Assembly (NCBI GenBank): GCA_025618425.1
Contig: CM046836.1
Span: 13,249,703-13,313,702 of the forward strand
DNA from: Heliocidaris tuberculata
Taxonomy: Eukaryota > Echinodermata > Echinoidea > Camarodonta > Echinometridae
Length of the DNA: 64,000 bases
Direction of reading: 5' to 3'
Of the stretch, positions 37,786 to 48,556 are shown one piece after another. Position 1 is the first letter of the stretch. The number at the start of each line of letters is the position of its first letter. The position numbers and the translations under genes were made by a program. The notes beneath the pieces are model-generated. The model searched no databases and was not told the DNA's origin. It was given only the letters and a program-made list of their open reading frames with translations.

Positions 37786-39144
37786 GGGCATTTTACCGAA
37801 TAGGTCGGTGAACACTTGGCGCCCATAGGGTCGCCAAGTGTTTTACGGAATAGGTAGGTGAACACTTGGCGCACAGAGAGGCGCCAAGTGTTCACCTTCC
37901 TATTCGGTAAAACACTTGGCGACCCTATGGGCGCCAAGTGTTCACCAACCTATTCTGTACAGACTTGCCTAAATTGCTGATAAAATTCACTCAAAACTCA
38001 TTCTGTTACAAAATGAAAATGGACAAAACCAATTTTGTCATGCTAATTTTGTAACAAAATGAATTTTGTTACAAAATGAAAATGGACAAAACCAATTTTG
38101 TCATGCTGATTTTGTAACAAAATGAATTTTGTTACAAAATGAAAAAGGACAAAACAAATTTTGTCATGCTAATTTTGTAACAAAATGATTTTTGTTACAA
38201 AATGAAAATGGGCAAAACCAATTTTGTCATGCTAATTTTGTAACAAAATGAATTTTGTTACAAAATGAAAATGGACAAAACCAATTTTGTCATGCTGATT
38301 TTGTAACAAAATGAATTTTGTTACAAAATGAAAATGGACAAAACAAATTTTGTCATGCTAATTTTGTAACAAAATGATTTTTGTTACAAAATGAAAATGG
38401 GCAAAACCAATTTTGTCATGCTAATTTTGTAACAAAATGATTTTTGTTACAAAATGAAAATGGACAAAACAAATTTTGTCATGCTAATTTTGTAACAAAA
38501 TGATTTTTGTTACAAAATGAAAATGGACAAAACCAATTTTGTCATGCTAATTTTGTAGCAAAATGATTTTTGTTACAGAATGACAATGGACAAAATAAAT
38601 TTTGTCATGCTAATTTTGTAACCAAATGAATTTTGTTACAAAATGAAAATGAACAAAATAATTTTGTAACAGAATAATTTTTGTTACAAAATAAAATGAA
38701 CAAAATAATTTTGTCATGTTCATTTTGTAACAGAATGATTTTTGTTACAAAATGAGAATGGACAAAATAATTTCGTATGTTAATTTTGTAACAAAATTAT
38801 TTTCGTTACAAAATGAGAACGGACAAAATAATTTTCGTTACAAAATGTAATTGGACATGTTCATTTTGTAACAGAATGATTTTTGTAACAAAATGAAAAT
38901 TTTGTCATGTTGATTTTGTAACAGAATGATTTTCGTTACAAAATGAAATCGGACAAAATGATTCCGTAATTTTAATTTTGTAACAGAATTTTTTTTTGTT
39001 ACAAAATTACCCTATAAAATTCATTTTGTTACAAAATGAATAGCTATTCAATAATTTTGTAACAAAAACGAGTTTTGATTGAATTTTGTAACGAAATGAG
39101 CCAGAATTGGACGGAATAAGTAGGTGAACACTTGGCGCCCCATA
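37786..39144 (-). repeat. Right terminal inverted repeat of the TU-like element
   Basis: Starts GGGCATTTTACCGAATAGG with a cluster of GGCGCCAAGTGTTCACC hairpins (37800-37960), then 63-bp units, then diverged units and the tip ending CCCCATA. A 189-bp block (three units) is repeated in tandem: the variant CATGCTGATTTTG recurs at 38102 and 38291. Confidence 0.9.
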
Positions 39145-39292
39145 CTGGAGAGGCGCCAACTTCACCGACTCCTGCACTTCGACTTGCAGAGACAAACGAT
39201 GTAAAGGACGCCATCTCCTGTCGGTTACTGCAAAGTACCATCTCGCTTCTGGCTGTTGGACGATTTCTTGTCGATGGCAGCGATGCATTCAT
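39145..39292 (-). pseudogene. 5' part of the gene split by the TIR element
   Basis: The start MNASLPSTRNRPTARSE (ATG at 39292-39290) is supported by an in-frame TAG 16 codons upstream. The frame runs 49 codons, into the direct repeat CTGGAG (39145-39150), and then into the element. Removing the element and one CTGGAG copy joins this frame in register with the piece at 30299-29542 (...GEVGASP + ASSSNLL...), giving one uninterrupted frame of about 301 codons. In this haplotype the coding sequence is broken by 8.8 kb. A readthrough or truncated product would be non-native. Confidence 0.75.
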
Positions 39293-39486
39293 GTCTTGAG
39301 AAGAGGTGTTATTCCTTGTTCCTCCCGAATCAATATCCTATTTCCCAAAGTAATTATTGACAGAATCGTTTACATGGTTTATGTTTAACTTATAAATGAC
39401 GTTACTACAAATTTTTTCTTTCAAAACGATGGTCTGTCAAATGAGACATAAGAATTAAGATACCCGAATTTCAATCATTTACAATA

Positions 39487-39660
39487 CAGTGGAAACTCAA
39501 TATAACGAGGACCTTATAGGGCCATGGAAATTAACTTATGTCAGGAATCTCCTCATATCAGGGTAAAAAACAAAGAACATAACGACTCGGGACCAGCAAA
39601 ATCGCCTTGTTATATCCGGAATCTGGTTATTTTAGAACTCTTTATAATGAGTTTCCACTG
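39487..39660. mobile_element. pogo/Tigger-like MITE
   Basis: CAGTGGAAACTCAATATAAC at the left, TAATGAGTTTCCACTG at the right, TA on both sides (39485-39486, 39661-39662). It is 174 bp and lies 195 bp upstream of the split gene's start. Confidence 0.78.
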
Positions 39661-40579
39661 TATTGACTAAACGTGTTTTAGAAAAAAAAAACAATGATCT
39701 CAACGAGCATAATTATTAACGTGAGTCTCGTAAGGAGCATTTTACATCGGTCAAAATCTGGATAGGTATTGAATTTCTTATTCCATTTCTTTTGTGTGTG
39801 AATATAAACAGCATTATTTTTTTTTTTAGTCAGTTATTTTCACGACACATTGGGCAAGAGGAGGCAGTGCGTAACATGTTCTGCCACTTATTTTTTTTTT
39901 CCTCCATGATTAAACGTAATGCACTATCTATAATGGTGATAATAATGAATGTCTTTTATAGCACTATATCCAATTCAAAACTGATCATATGCTTTTACAG
40001 AACAGATTAATCAATACATAAAAATATATGATGGGCATTGTGTATCAGGACACTTAGCAATAATTAACCTTTCAATTTTTGAAGTCAGATTTTATATATT
40101 TAACAAAATAGCATCGAGTAACACTAAAATCAGTGAATATTTGTAATTTATCATTTTGTCAACCTATCTTGAAAAAGACTTATGACCATTTGTATAAAAA
40201 GTTGTTCGATTTACTGTTTAAAAGTGACCACACGATGTGTGGGTATACTGTAAATGTAATTCATAAGCTGGAAGTTTACAAAACAATGCCCTGAAGCAAA
40301 ATAAGTGTCATTTGGCGTACTCACCATAGTAATCTTGAAAATTGAAAATTATTGACTTTTCTTTTGTCTAAATTTATACGATATAAAAGGCTTGATCTTG
40401 ATCATTTCTTCGGTTATCCTTTCATTCGTTAGATTTTCATCTGCTTGGTTATCAAAGAATTGAAGAACACTGGAGATCACCAAAGCATAATTTCACTTTC
40501 TTTCCTTATTGTTTTGCGTTGCTTGGTGCGCGGCGCGGCAGGTGTCTACCCAAAGATCAACGAATGGGAGGGTACTGCG

Positions 40580-40870
40580 TATACGTCACAAACATTTCGC
40601 GCGTTGTGATTGGTCCAACGTTTGAGAGTTAAGTGCGACGTAACAAAGGAGTTTCGGTCTTGGACGGGGAATGAAAAAGAGTCCCGCGGTGTGATTGGTG
40701 GAAAGTTTGATGGTCAAGCGTGACGTAACAAAAGAGGTGTACTCGCTCTTGATCTTGGGCGAGGCGTACGTGGGTCGTGCGGCATGATTGGTGCAGAGTT
40801 CGATGGACAAGCGTGAGGTACAAAAGGGGTTGGGCTCTTGTGCTCGGCATGAAAAGGGTCCGCGCGGTGT
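40580..40870 (-). promoter_or_regulatory. Tandem repeat of CCAAT-box and CRE-like sites
   Basis: Three units of 85-93 bp. Each has GATTGG (40608, 40693, 40786; CCAATC on the minus strand) followed by CGACGTAAC, TGACGTAAC (40721) or TGAGGTAC. TACGTCAC also occurs at 40582. CCAAT boxes bind NF-Y, and TGACGTAA is a CREB/ATF-type half-palindrome. It lies 1.3 kb upstream of the split gene and could be its promoter. Orientation and target are inference. Confidence 0.45.
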
Positions 40871-41039
40871 CGCTTAGCTTTGCAAGGCTTGAAAGATTAC
40901 ATGACCTAAAGGAGTATTGCAAAGTATTATACCTGTCTCCAAATATCAAGTAATCATTTTACGACCATCAGGTACTCCACGATGAGAGTATTATAGCAGT
41001 TGTTGAAGTAGCAAATAAAGTCACGATTCAATTTGTCAA

Positions 41040-41340
41040 AGACAGAGAAAGAGAGAGAGAGAGGAAGAGAGACAGAGAGACAGGGGGGCAGAATTGTAGA
41101 ACGACAGGAAGAATATCAATCATATTTTAAATCTTTCTTTTTTTCAGTTTCAGTATACATGATATAGTAATGGGTATGATATGACAAACGAGAGGGTTAC
41201 CAGTGGAAAGAGAGAGAAAGGAAACGATAAAGAGAGCAAAGGAGAGAACGTGAGAGAAAGAGAGGGAGAGGGGTACTGAAGCGCAGAAAATTATATAGAG
41301 GGAGAGAGAGGGAGAAATATAATAAAATGAAATAAAAGTG
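41040..41340. repeat. Purine-rich (GAGA) region
   Basis: Stretches of GAGAGAGAG interspersed with unique sequence. No gene seen between 40900 and 44688 apart from the repeats listed. Confidence 0.7.
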
Positions 41341-41894
41341 GATAGGGTGATACAAAGAGAATTAGAGGGTAGTATAAATGCTGTTCCAACTTGGAAGGAA
41401 CTGATTTCTCAATACTCTATAAGGATACAATTTCGACAATCATCGGTTTACATAACACAGACTAAATATTAGTTCCATAGTATTATTTTCTTTTTATAAC
41501 TATTAAAATTTGAATCTATGTCTTTAACATTTAAAATTTGATACATAATTTGATATCAAAGATCGATCATAACGAGATGATCAGTCATTAAAATTAATTC
41601 TTCATAAAGGAGTTTTCACGAGAGAAAAAAATATATGAGATTCGGATTACTTTGTATATTGCTTATTTTATTATGATTTTTTTATTAATCTGAAACGCCT
41701 TTTAACATTTTCAGTGGAGGAATATGCTCTACAACGGTATCATTAGATATGACATGACCTCTCTTTGAAAATATTTCGATGCAATCAATTTACTTTGACA
41801 TCTTAATTTCTAGACGAGATTTATTCTTAATACATTCGTGGTATTCCCCATTTTTAAAAAATACCAAAAAATTCAATTCCACAAGTATTAAACA

Positions 41895-42215
41895 GGGGCC
41901 GCGGAGCGTTTTTGAAAGTGGGGGGGGGGGGCTGATCTGATTTAACTCATTAATTTCAATTTCGAGCCCTTTTTCCCGATATTTTTTTTTACGTGTCTAC
42001 TAAAAAAGTGAGGGGGCTGCAGCCCCCAGCCCAACCCCCCCCCCCCCCCAGGTTCCGCGGCCCATGTTAAATCTGAAGGTTGCAAAATATAACACCGAAG
42101 GGGCTTCATTGCCATAAAGAAGACAAAAAGCTGCAATGGCGTATTCAGTAGTTCCTGGCCTACACCCCACCCCTCCCCCTCCTTCGTTTAAGGTCCAGAA
42201 GAAGAACAAAAAATA
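41895..42215. repeat. Interspersed repeat family D, long copy
   Basis: GGGGGCTGCAGCCCCC palindrome plus the tail GGCTTCATTGCCATAAA and GGCGTATTCAGTAGT. The tail recurs at 43363-43515. Confidence 0.55.
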
Positions 42216-43027
42216 AATAAAAAATGGATAAACCTGGCAGTTTGTTTATCAAGCATGATGCCCAATTACACCCCTTCCTCTGTTAATCAGTCTACATAAT
42301 TACGATAGTCACTGAATGAAAAATCCTTCTAAAATGTTAAATACAAAAAGTGTTAAACTTTATCGGAGTTCCGAGTTGACCGGTAGCCAATACAAATATG
42401 GTAATTTTTACCCCGTTGCCTGGTTATTTCAAGCATATCTTCTCTAATCAAATTATCAAATTCCTGGTGAACCAAATCGATTATACACGGAAAATAATTT
42501 ATATTGAAAATTCTTAACCAAGCGTTTTCTCTTTGTATTCCAAACGGATTCAGACAGGCAAATGTCAACTGGTATTTGAAATATCATCATTGAAAAAACA
42601 ATATCTCGATTTCATCACAATCTTCTTCGCAAACATTTGTTATTTGTACCATATCAGATTCCCACTTTTAATTGATGAATACGAAATTACCGTAATATGA
42701 TACTGTGAATGTCGGTCACTACCCGCCACGCAGCAAGCAGTATCACATGAACACTATACTGTCCCCCGGCCATGTCGACGGCGTGCGCCATTTGAGACGC
42801 TTTCTCTATTTACCTTTGGACCTTTCATTATTTCATTACTGCATTATGAGGACGTTCTACCTATACTGGGTAAAATTGGTACACTTTCTCAGTCACTGAA
42901 GAATTGTCATTACCATATAAATCGTCTGCCATTGAACGCGTCTGTGTACTAAAAAACGGATGAAAAAATACAGCTGTTCTTGAAAAACTGTATCTATTTT
43001 TGTTCGATAATTATAGAATTCATTGTA

Positions 43028-43224
43028 CACTCTAAAAACTAAATTGTTAATTCACCATTTAAAGGGCCGAGGCTACCATTTTTCAAAATGGTAGCTCTTT
43101 TAACTTGGTGGATGCAGTACTATAAAGGCTGAATCCACAATGCTAAAAGTGATAATCTACCATGAAAATGTGGTCACTTTTGGGCCCTTTTAAATGGTGA
43201 TTTAACACTTTAGCTTTTAGGGTG
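43028..43224. mobile_element. MITE family C, complete copy
   Basis: Left end CACTCTAAAAACTAAA, right end TTTAGCTTTTAGGGTG, about 40-bp inverted arms including CACCATTTAAA, TA on both sides (43026-43027, 43225-43226). A second copy is at 51894-52049. Confidence 0.72.
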
Positions 43225-43362
43225 TAATAACGTTAAAAATCCTTCAACAGGCCAGTGCCGCCTTACAAAAATTGCGACTGATGTTAATCGCAACATTTTA
43301 CATAATTATATCATAAAATCATAATTCAATGATATTTGATACAAAATATATATAAAGCTTAA

Positions 43363-43515
43363 CAAATATTAAATTTGAAGATACCAAAATGGGCTTCTTT
43401 GCCATAAACAAGACCAAATATCAGTGGCGTATTCAGTAGTGTCTGGCCTACGCTCCCTTCTTCCACCCCTCCCTCTATTGATTCAAGCCCGAGAAAGAAA
43501 ATGCTCATATCATAT
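43363..43515. repeat. Interspersed repeat family D, short copy
   Basis: Shares GGGCTTCTTTGCCATAAA, GTGGCGTATTCAGTAGTG and TCTGGCCTACGC with 42090-42215. Confidence 0.55.
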
Positions 43516-44310
43516 AGGACGTCATTTTAAAGATCTATAGGAATGCGTCCGTGTTTGGCGCGGTTTTTGATTTGCCAAGTGAGAGTAAAATCGAACAAAA
43601 CGTGAAAGTAAGATGAAGAGTGTAGACTTTTCGTTGAATTACTCATATATGCACGAATTCCCTTCAGGCTTGACTGGCATAGGTAATAACACAATTGAAT
43701 TGACGCCTCGTGAGTAGCGGGCATTCCAATATATGCAAAATAGGCAATATAATTTGTGATTAACTTCGGACCAATCGCACTTCTTTCAAAGACGGGCCCC
43801 CGGTCTCCTTTAACAAATCATAGGGCAAACAACATTTTGATATGTATTCATATCTCTTCATATTTAGTTATGTTTGTCAGTCTAATGACACTCTGGTTCA
43901 GATATTTTCCAAAGTGCAAACCTTACACAATTTTATACACAGACCTCCTAAATCTCTTTCCGATGCCAATACATTAAAAAATAATTATGTTTCGTTAGGC
44001 AAGGCACCCACATTTACAATGCTAAACACGTTATTAATTTGATCACTGTCATGAAAAGGACGACCAGGCATTGTCTTTCGCTGTGCTATCATGGCTATAA
44101 GAGTAAAACACAAGCCCGAAGAACATGAATTTTATCGAATCCATCACGGTATATGAAAGTTTAGCCTACGAGATGGAGTGGCCGTCAAAGGGCCTCCATG
44201 TTACGAACTTTATACGACATCATCCGAGTTAAATACGTTCCCGATGACCTCAAGAAGGCCCTCTTATAGTGATCAGCAGGGCGGTATTAGCTTTGGAGGC
44301 AATATCAGAG

Positions 44311-44362
44311 CTCGTAATATCATGGACCTACTAGACCTCTAGTAGGTCCATAGTAATATCAT
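44311..44362. repeat. 13-bp palindrome between 11-bp direct repeats
   Basis: ATGGACCTACTAG (44322-44334) and its complement (44339-44351) enclose a 4-nt loop. GTAATATCATG occurs on both sides of the palindrome. Confidence 0.85.
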
Positions 44363-44688
44363 GTTTTACATTGCGGATGTGGGTGCCTGACATAATATGT
44401 ATTGCACATTAAATCGAAGCATTCACGATAAGACCACGAGAAGCACATCTGGAATTCTGTAGGTCTCCTAATATCGTACTAGCCTATAATTGTTCATTCT
44501 TTCAAAATGGGCCAGCGTGGAAACTACTTTCTACAATAACAGTTCTATATTCCTTCCGCTATCATGCTTAGAACACTCAACCATTTCATGTGCAAAGTGC
44601 AGTATCTTCAAAACAAAATGTCTCTGACGGATTTCTTCTCGATATTCAGATGTCAGTGTGGTAGACTTATAGCTGCAGTTCGATAACC

Positions 44689-44977
44689 TCATGTGATAGG
44701 ATTTATACTCTGCAGAGTAATCAGGTATTTCCCGCCAATTAATGTCCACACGATGACGTGTCTGCCGTCTGCGCGTCCCGTGTTCGGGATGTCGAAAAAG
44801 GAATAGCGACCGAGCTCGTAAATTCGCTGACCCGGTGCAGTGATCTCGCGAATCTCCATCGCAGTGCTTTCAACCCGATGATGGCTTGGGTCCTGCGAAA
44901 AGCCACAAAGTAGCTCAAGCAAGGCTGTCGAGGGAACAAAATAAGAGAAAAGAAATGCACCTTTTTTTATCATTTAG

Positions 44978-45013
<36 letters not shown>

Positions 45014-45245
45014 CAGGTATTTTTTTGCGTATAATACTTTCTCATTTTATTTAAAGTCATGCATAATTGTACAATATCGACACATAATTCTTAATCATAA
45101 AGTTTATTATTTTGCACCTTTTTAAAAATTTTCTTCTGTAATTTCTGTATTTTCGTCGACAAATTTATATCGCATTTTTTTCATTATGTTCACGGCTTTA
45201 TCTCTTTCTTAGACCCAGTGCCTCCCCCCCCCCCCACACACACAC

Positions 45246-45294
<49 letters not shown>

Positions 45295-45606
45295 TCTCTC
45301 TTACTCTCTCTCTCTCTCTCTCTCTACCGTAGTTCTCTCACTCAGCAAAAAAAGGAGGGAAAAAGAAGAAGGAAATCTATATCCATGATCCATGGCTGCT
45401 ATTTTAAGCTTGCAATTATTTTTTTTAGAGTCCGCCCTTTCAACTCAATAATCCCCATAAAGGTGGTATGCTAATGAGTGTCTCGGTATAATCCACACAC
45501 AACCTACGTATACATTTCCTAAACATTCTCATACGACACTGTAAAAAAAAAAAAAAAAAAATCAACTTTGGACCCTTGTATTGGACCAATATGTGCGCTC
45601 TTGAAT

Positions 45607-45670
<64 letters not shown>

Positions 45671-46324
45671 TTTAAAAAAACAACTTAGGTGCGAGAAATG
45701 GCTAAAGGGTTCAACACTGCACTTTTAAGGGCACGAATATGTTATAACAGCACCCTATATCGGTTTCAACTTTGCATCCCTAAATATACCGCAATGACAT
45801 TTAAGTGATTAAAATTATTTTCTAAAGCGTTTATACACGGCCTACAAGCAGTGGCGTGTATAAACACCCCCTAAGGGGGCGCGCCGGGTTATATGTGCCA
45901 TCAAAAAAGAAAAACGAAAAAAGAAAAAATATATACATGAAAAAAGAGAAAGAAAAAAAGAAGGAAGAAGAGGAAGGCAACCTGAAAAGGAGATGATATG
46001 ACCCCCCCCCCCTTCCCTTCCTAAACCCTTCCTTCTCTCGACAGCCTTGCTCTCTCGCCGCCCCCTCCCTCATGGCAGGACTCATGCTATGACACGGCCT
46101 ACACGGCCTACAAGCGCTTCTCAATTCTTACCTTTCCTACCCCTGATGACGTCACGACCTTCCATCATGACGCAGCAGTCCTCAGCGTAGATGGAATCGA
46201 CAACCTTCTCGAGCTGCCGGCTGTTGTAGAGCTCGTCATACAGGGAATGGGCCTCGACGATCGCCTCCGTGATCGAGACGTCCAGTTCATCGTCCCCCGT
46301 GGTCGTAGATGACGCACACGCCAT
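44689..46324 (-). CDS. NTF2/SnoaL-like fold protein (DUF4440-type), one short exon not located
   Basis: Exon 1 is 46324-46132, starting MACASSTTTGDDELD and ending at the donor AAAG/GTAAG in phase 1. The last exon is 44892-44689, after acceptor TTTTCGCAG, reading DPSHHRVESTAMEIREI and ending GGKYLITLQSINPIT with a stop. Residues SLYDELYNSRQLEKVVDSIY, AEDCCVMMEGRDVIRGR, YELGRYSFFD and VIVWTLIGGKYLI follow the helix-then-sheet order of small NTF2/SnoaL-like proteins of 130-140 residues. The direct join is out of phase (1 to 0), and the family needs about 12-15 more residues there, so a small exon between 44893 and 46131 is inferred. Members are often uncharacterised; no substrate can be named. 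Confidence 0.65.
45220..45325. repeat. Poly-C, (CA)n and (CT)n microsatellites
   Basis: A C-run, then CACACACACA, then about 75 bp of CT repeats, within the intron of the NTF2-like gene. Confidence 0.9.
45611..45667. repeat. (TA)n microsatellite
   Basis: About 28 uninterrupted TA dinucleotides in the same intron. Confidence 0.95.
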
Positions 46325-47029
46325 CGCTGTTTCTTGGTCAGTCTCTTTCTGAGGGTCACAACAAACGATTAAAAAATACTACTACTCCGTTCTTGGAAAG
46401 CGCGTATCGCATCATGGTATATTGAAACTATAATTATTTTATATTATGTGCTTCCAAAGAGCTTTGAAAACCCGGCTTTAGTTCATGTAACTCTTACTGG
46501 CGCACAGTGCATGTCAAGGAATGAATCCCGTCGAGAGAAGAAAATTTCTATTACTATCTTGCCAAATTACATTAGTTCCATCCTGGGGATAAACCACAAT
46601 TTTTATTAATTTTTTTATTCATTCATTTCACATATTTACACAGGGAGGCCTGTTAAACTAATAAAGTCATTACACAAAAATAATTCAAATATAACATATA
46701 AAGATACAATGATTAATAAAGTAAACGTCCAAAAACCCATATAAAAAGCTGCTCATCCACAGAATTCTGTTCATTTTTTTTTAAAATCAAAATGAATTAC
46801 CATAGACTGTGACTTTGACAGCCTATATACTCAACCGCCGTGACCATCATACGTCATGCAATAACTGAAAATAACAAAGCGTTTGTTTTTATGTACATTG
46901 CAAACCTGTTTATTTTGGTAATCCTGGTATTTTGAGGTAAACCGATATTCATGATATTATTATTCATCAAAATTTCATTACGTCATTTTATCGAACAAGC
47001 CCTAGGTATAAGGGTTAATGGGGTAATTT

Positions 47030-47610
47030 TAGAGGGGTAGTGGTCCGATGGTAATTGTCCGGGTATGATTGCCCTAAGGGGAAGTTATATTGCAGCGTAG
47101 CTTTCCAGGGGTCATAGTGCTCTAAGGAGTACGTAAACGAGAGGGTAGCTGTCCGTTTGTGATGGTCCTAAGGGATAGTTATACGATGGGGTAATTGTCC
47201 GGGTGTGACTGTCCTAAGGGATAGTTATGCGATGTGGTAGTTGTCTGGGTGTGATTGTTCTAAGGGGAAGTTTTACGAGGGGGTAGTCATGGTAGTTGTC
47301 CCGGGTTATTTTCCAAAGGGTATAGTTATATTGGAAGGTAGTTTTCCAGGGGTTATTTTCCGAAGGGGTAGTTATATTGGAAGGTAGTTTTCCAGGGGTT
47401 ATTTTCCTAAGGGGTAGTTATATTGGAATGTAGTTTCCAGGGGTTAGTGTTCTACAGGTTTGTTAAACGAAGGGGTAGTTAATTGGCTAGCATCCGGAAG
47501 GGCAGTTGTCCTGGAGTTAGTTTCTTAGGGGTAATTATACCAGGGAGTGGTGGCCCAGGGGCACTTGTCCGTGGGTAAAGTCCAAGTGGGTAAGTTGTCT
47601 GGAGGTATTT
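47030..47610. repeat. Degenerate tandem repeat (GGGTAGTTGTCC)
   Basis: Roughly 50-65 bp units containing GGGGTAGTTATA, TTGTCCGGGTGTGA and TTTTCCTAAGGGG, strongly diverged. No coding frame. Confidence 0.75.
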
Positions 47611-48116
47611 TCCATTAAAAATAAACGATATTATGTAGTTTTATAGTTTAGTTGTCTTCTTACAGTTGACTTACCCCTAAAGTAATTTCAATAAAAGAAG
47701 TGGGCAATTCCACAGGTTGGTGGACATGGACCTTAGTATTTGAGTTTGGTATTTCACAAATAGCTATGAATCTTTTTTTTTTTTTTTTTTTGCGCTACAT
47801 AATTGCAGAAACTTGCACAAACATTGGTAAACCTATCATCAGTGGTTTAATTAAAGAAAACTTTATTAAAAGTTAGAAAATGGTTTTAAAAAAGATCATC
47901 TATTTTTTCACTTTCTAGTGATATTTTGGGCTATAAATTGTGTATTTTTAAATTGCTTATCTGGAGGTAAAATATCCAAAGTTTTTTTCCAGGATTTATT
48001 TAAAAATTAAATTTAAAAGGTCCATTGATCATTTTCATTGAAAAAAACACAAAAGAAGAATGTAAGTCCTGCAAGTGAGAATGAAACCAAAGCTACTGCT
48101 TTCTCATGGACAAAAT

Positions 48117-48556
48117 GTAACGTGAGTAACCGTAACGTGAGTAACCATTATTCCTGTGAAATCTGCAAAAATGATGGGTCCAGTAATTTTCAGTTGTCAC
48201 CCAGTGGAGGTCTTCCAAGCATGGTTCTTTGAAAAAGGGTAAAATCATTTTTCAAGAAAGCCTCATATTCAAGTTAGCACACTTTAACGCCTGTTTGCAA
48301 TTTATGCATGTCCAAATTATGTAACGTGAGTAACCGATACATTAGTTTGGCTAGCAGTAATTACTGTTCCTGTTCTAAGGTTTTGGTTCTATAATACAGT
48401 AATTACTGTTCCTTTTCTAAGGTTTTGGTTCTATAATATAGGTACTCCAATAGGTAGGCAATGTATTAACTGAAACTGATTTACCTAATACCTGTAATAA
48501 GAGAATAAGAGCTGAAGATGTAACCCAATACCTCTTCAACTGTAACGTGAGTAACC
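48117..48556 (+). repeat. 15-bp motif GTAACGTGAGTAACC, four copies
   Basis: Exact copies at 48117-48131, 48132-48146, 48321-48335 and 48542-48556, all on the same strand. A separate tandem duplication of about 43 bp (AGTAATTACTGTTCC...) lies at 48355-48440. Confidence 0.85.

Larger units (their letters stand above)
30306..39144. mobile_element. Fold-back transposon, TU-like, 8.8 kb
   Basis: The left end TATGGGGCGCCAAGTGTTCA is the reverse complement of the right end (TGAACACTTGGCGCCCCATA). CTGGAG lies directly outside both ends (30300-30305 and 39145-39150). The terminal inverted repeats are 1436 bp (left) and 1359 bp (right), made of 63-bp units rich in TTTTGTTACAAAA. The interior of about 6 kb has no transposase frame. 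Sea urchin TU elements are known as fold-back transposons with long, internally repeated inverted ends, and this one fits that class. It splits the open reading frame on the minus strand. It must have been mobilised in trans, or its enzyme is unrecognised. Confidence 0.88.

Noticed and set aside
37481..37815. Gly-rich minus-strand frames
   Set aside because: Caused by poly-C tracts; no domain and no conserved start.
39007..39288. 93-codon minus-strand frame
   Set aside because: A different frame over the split gene's 5' piece and the transposon arm; the frame from 39292 has an upstream stop and joins correctly.
40586..40949. Minus-strand frames with repeated peptides
   Set aside because: Translation of the CCAAT/CRE tandem repeat; frames differ between units and have no start context or domain.
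45831..46124. Candidate bridging exon of the NTF2-like gene
   Set aside because: Low-complexity Ser/Phe frame with no phase-1 to phase-0 exon and no family-like residues.
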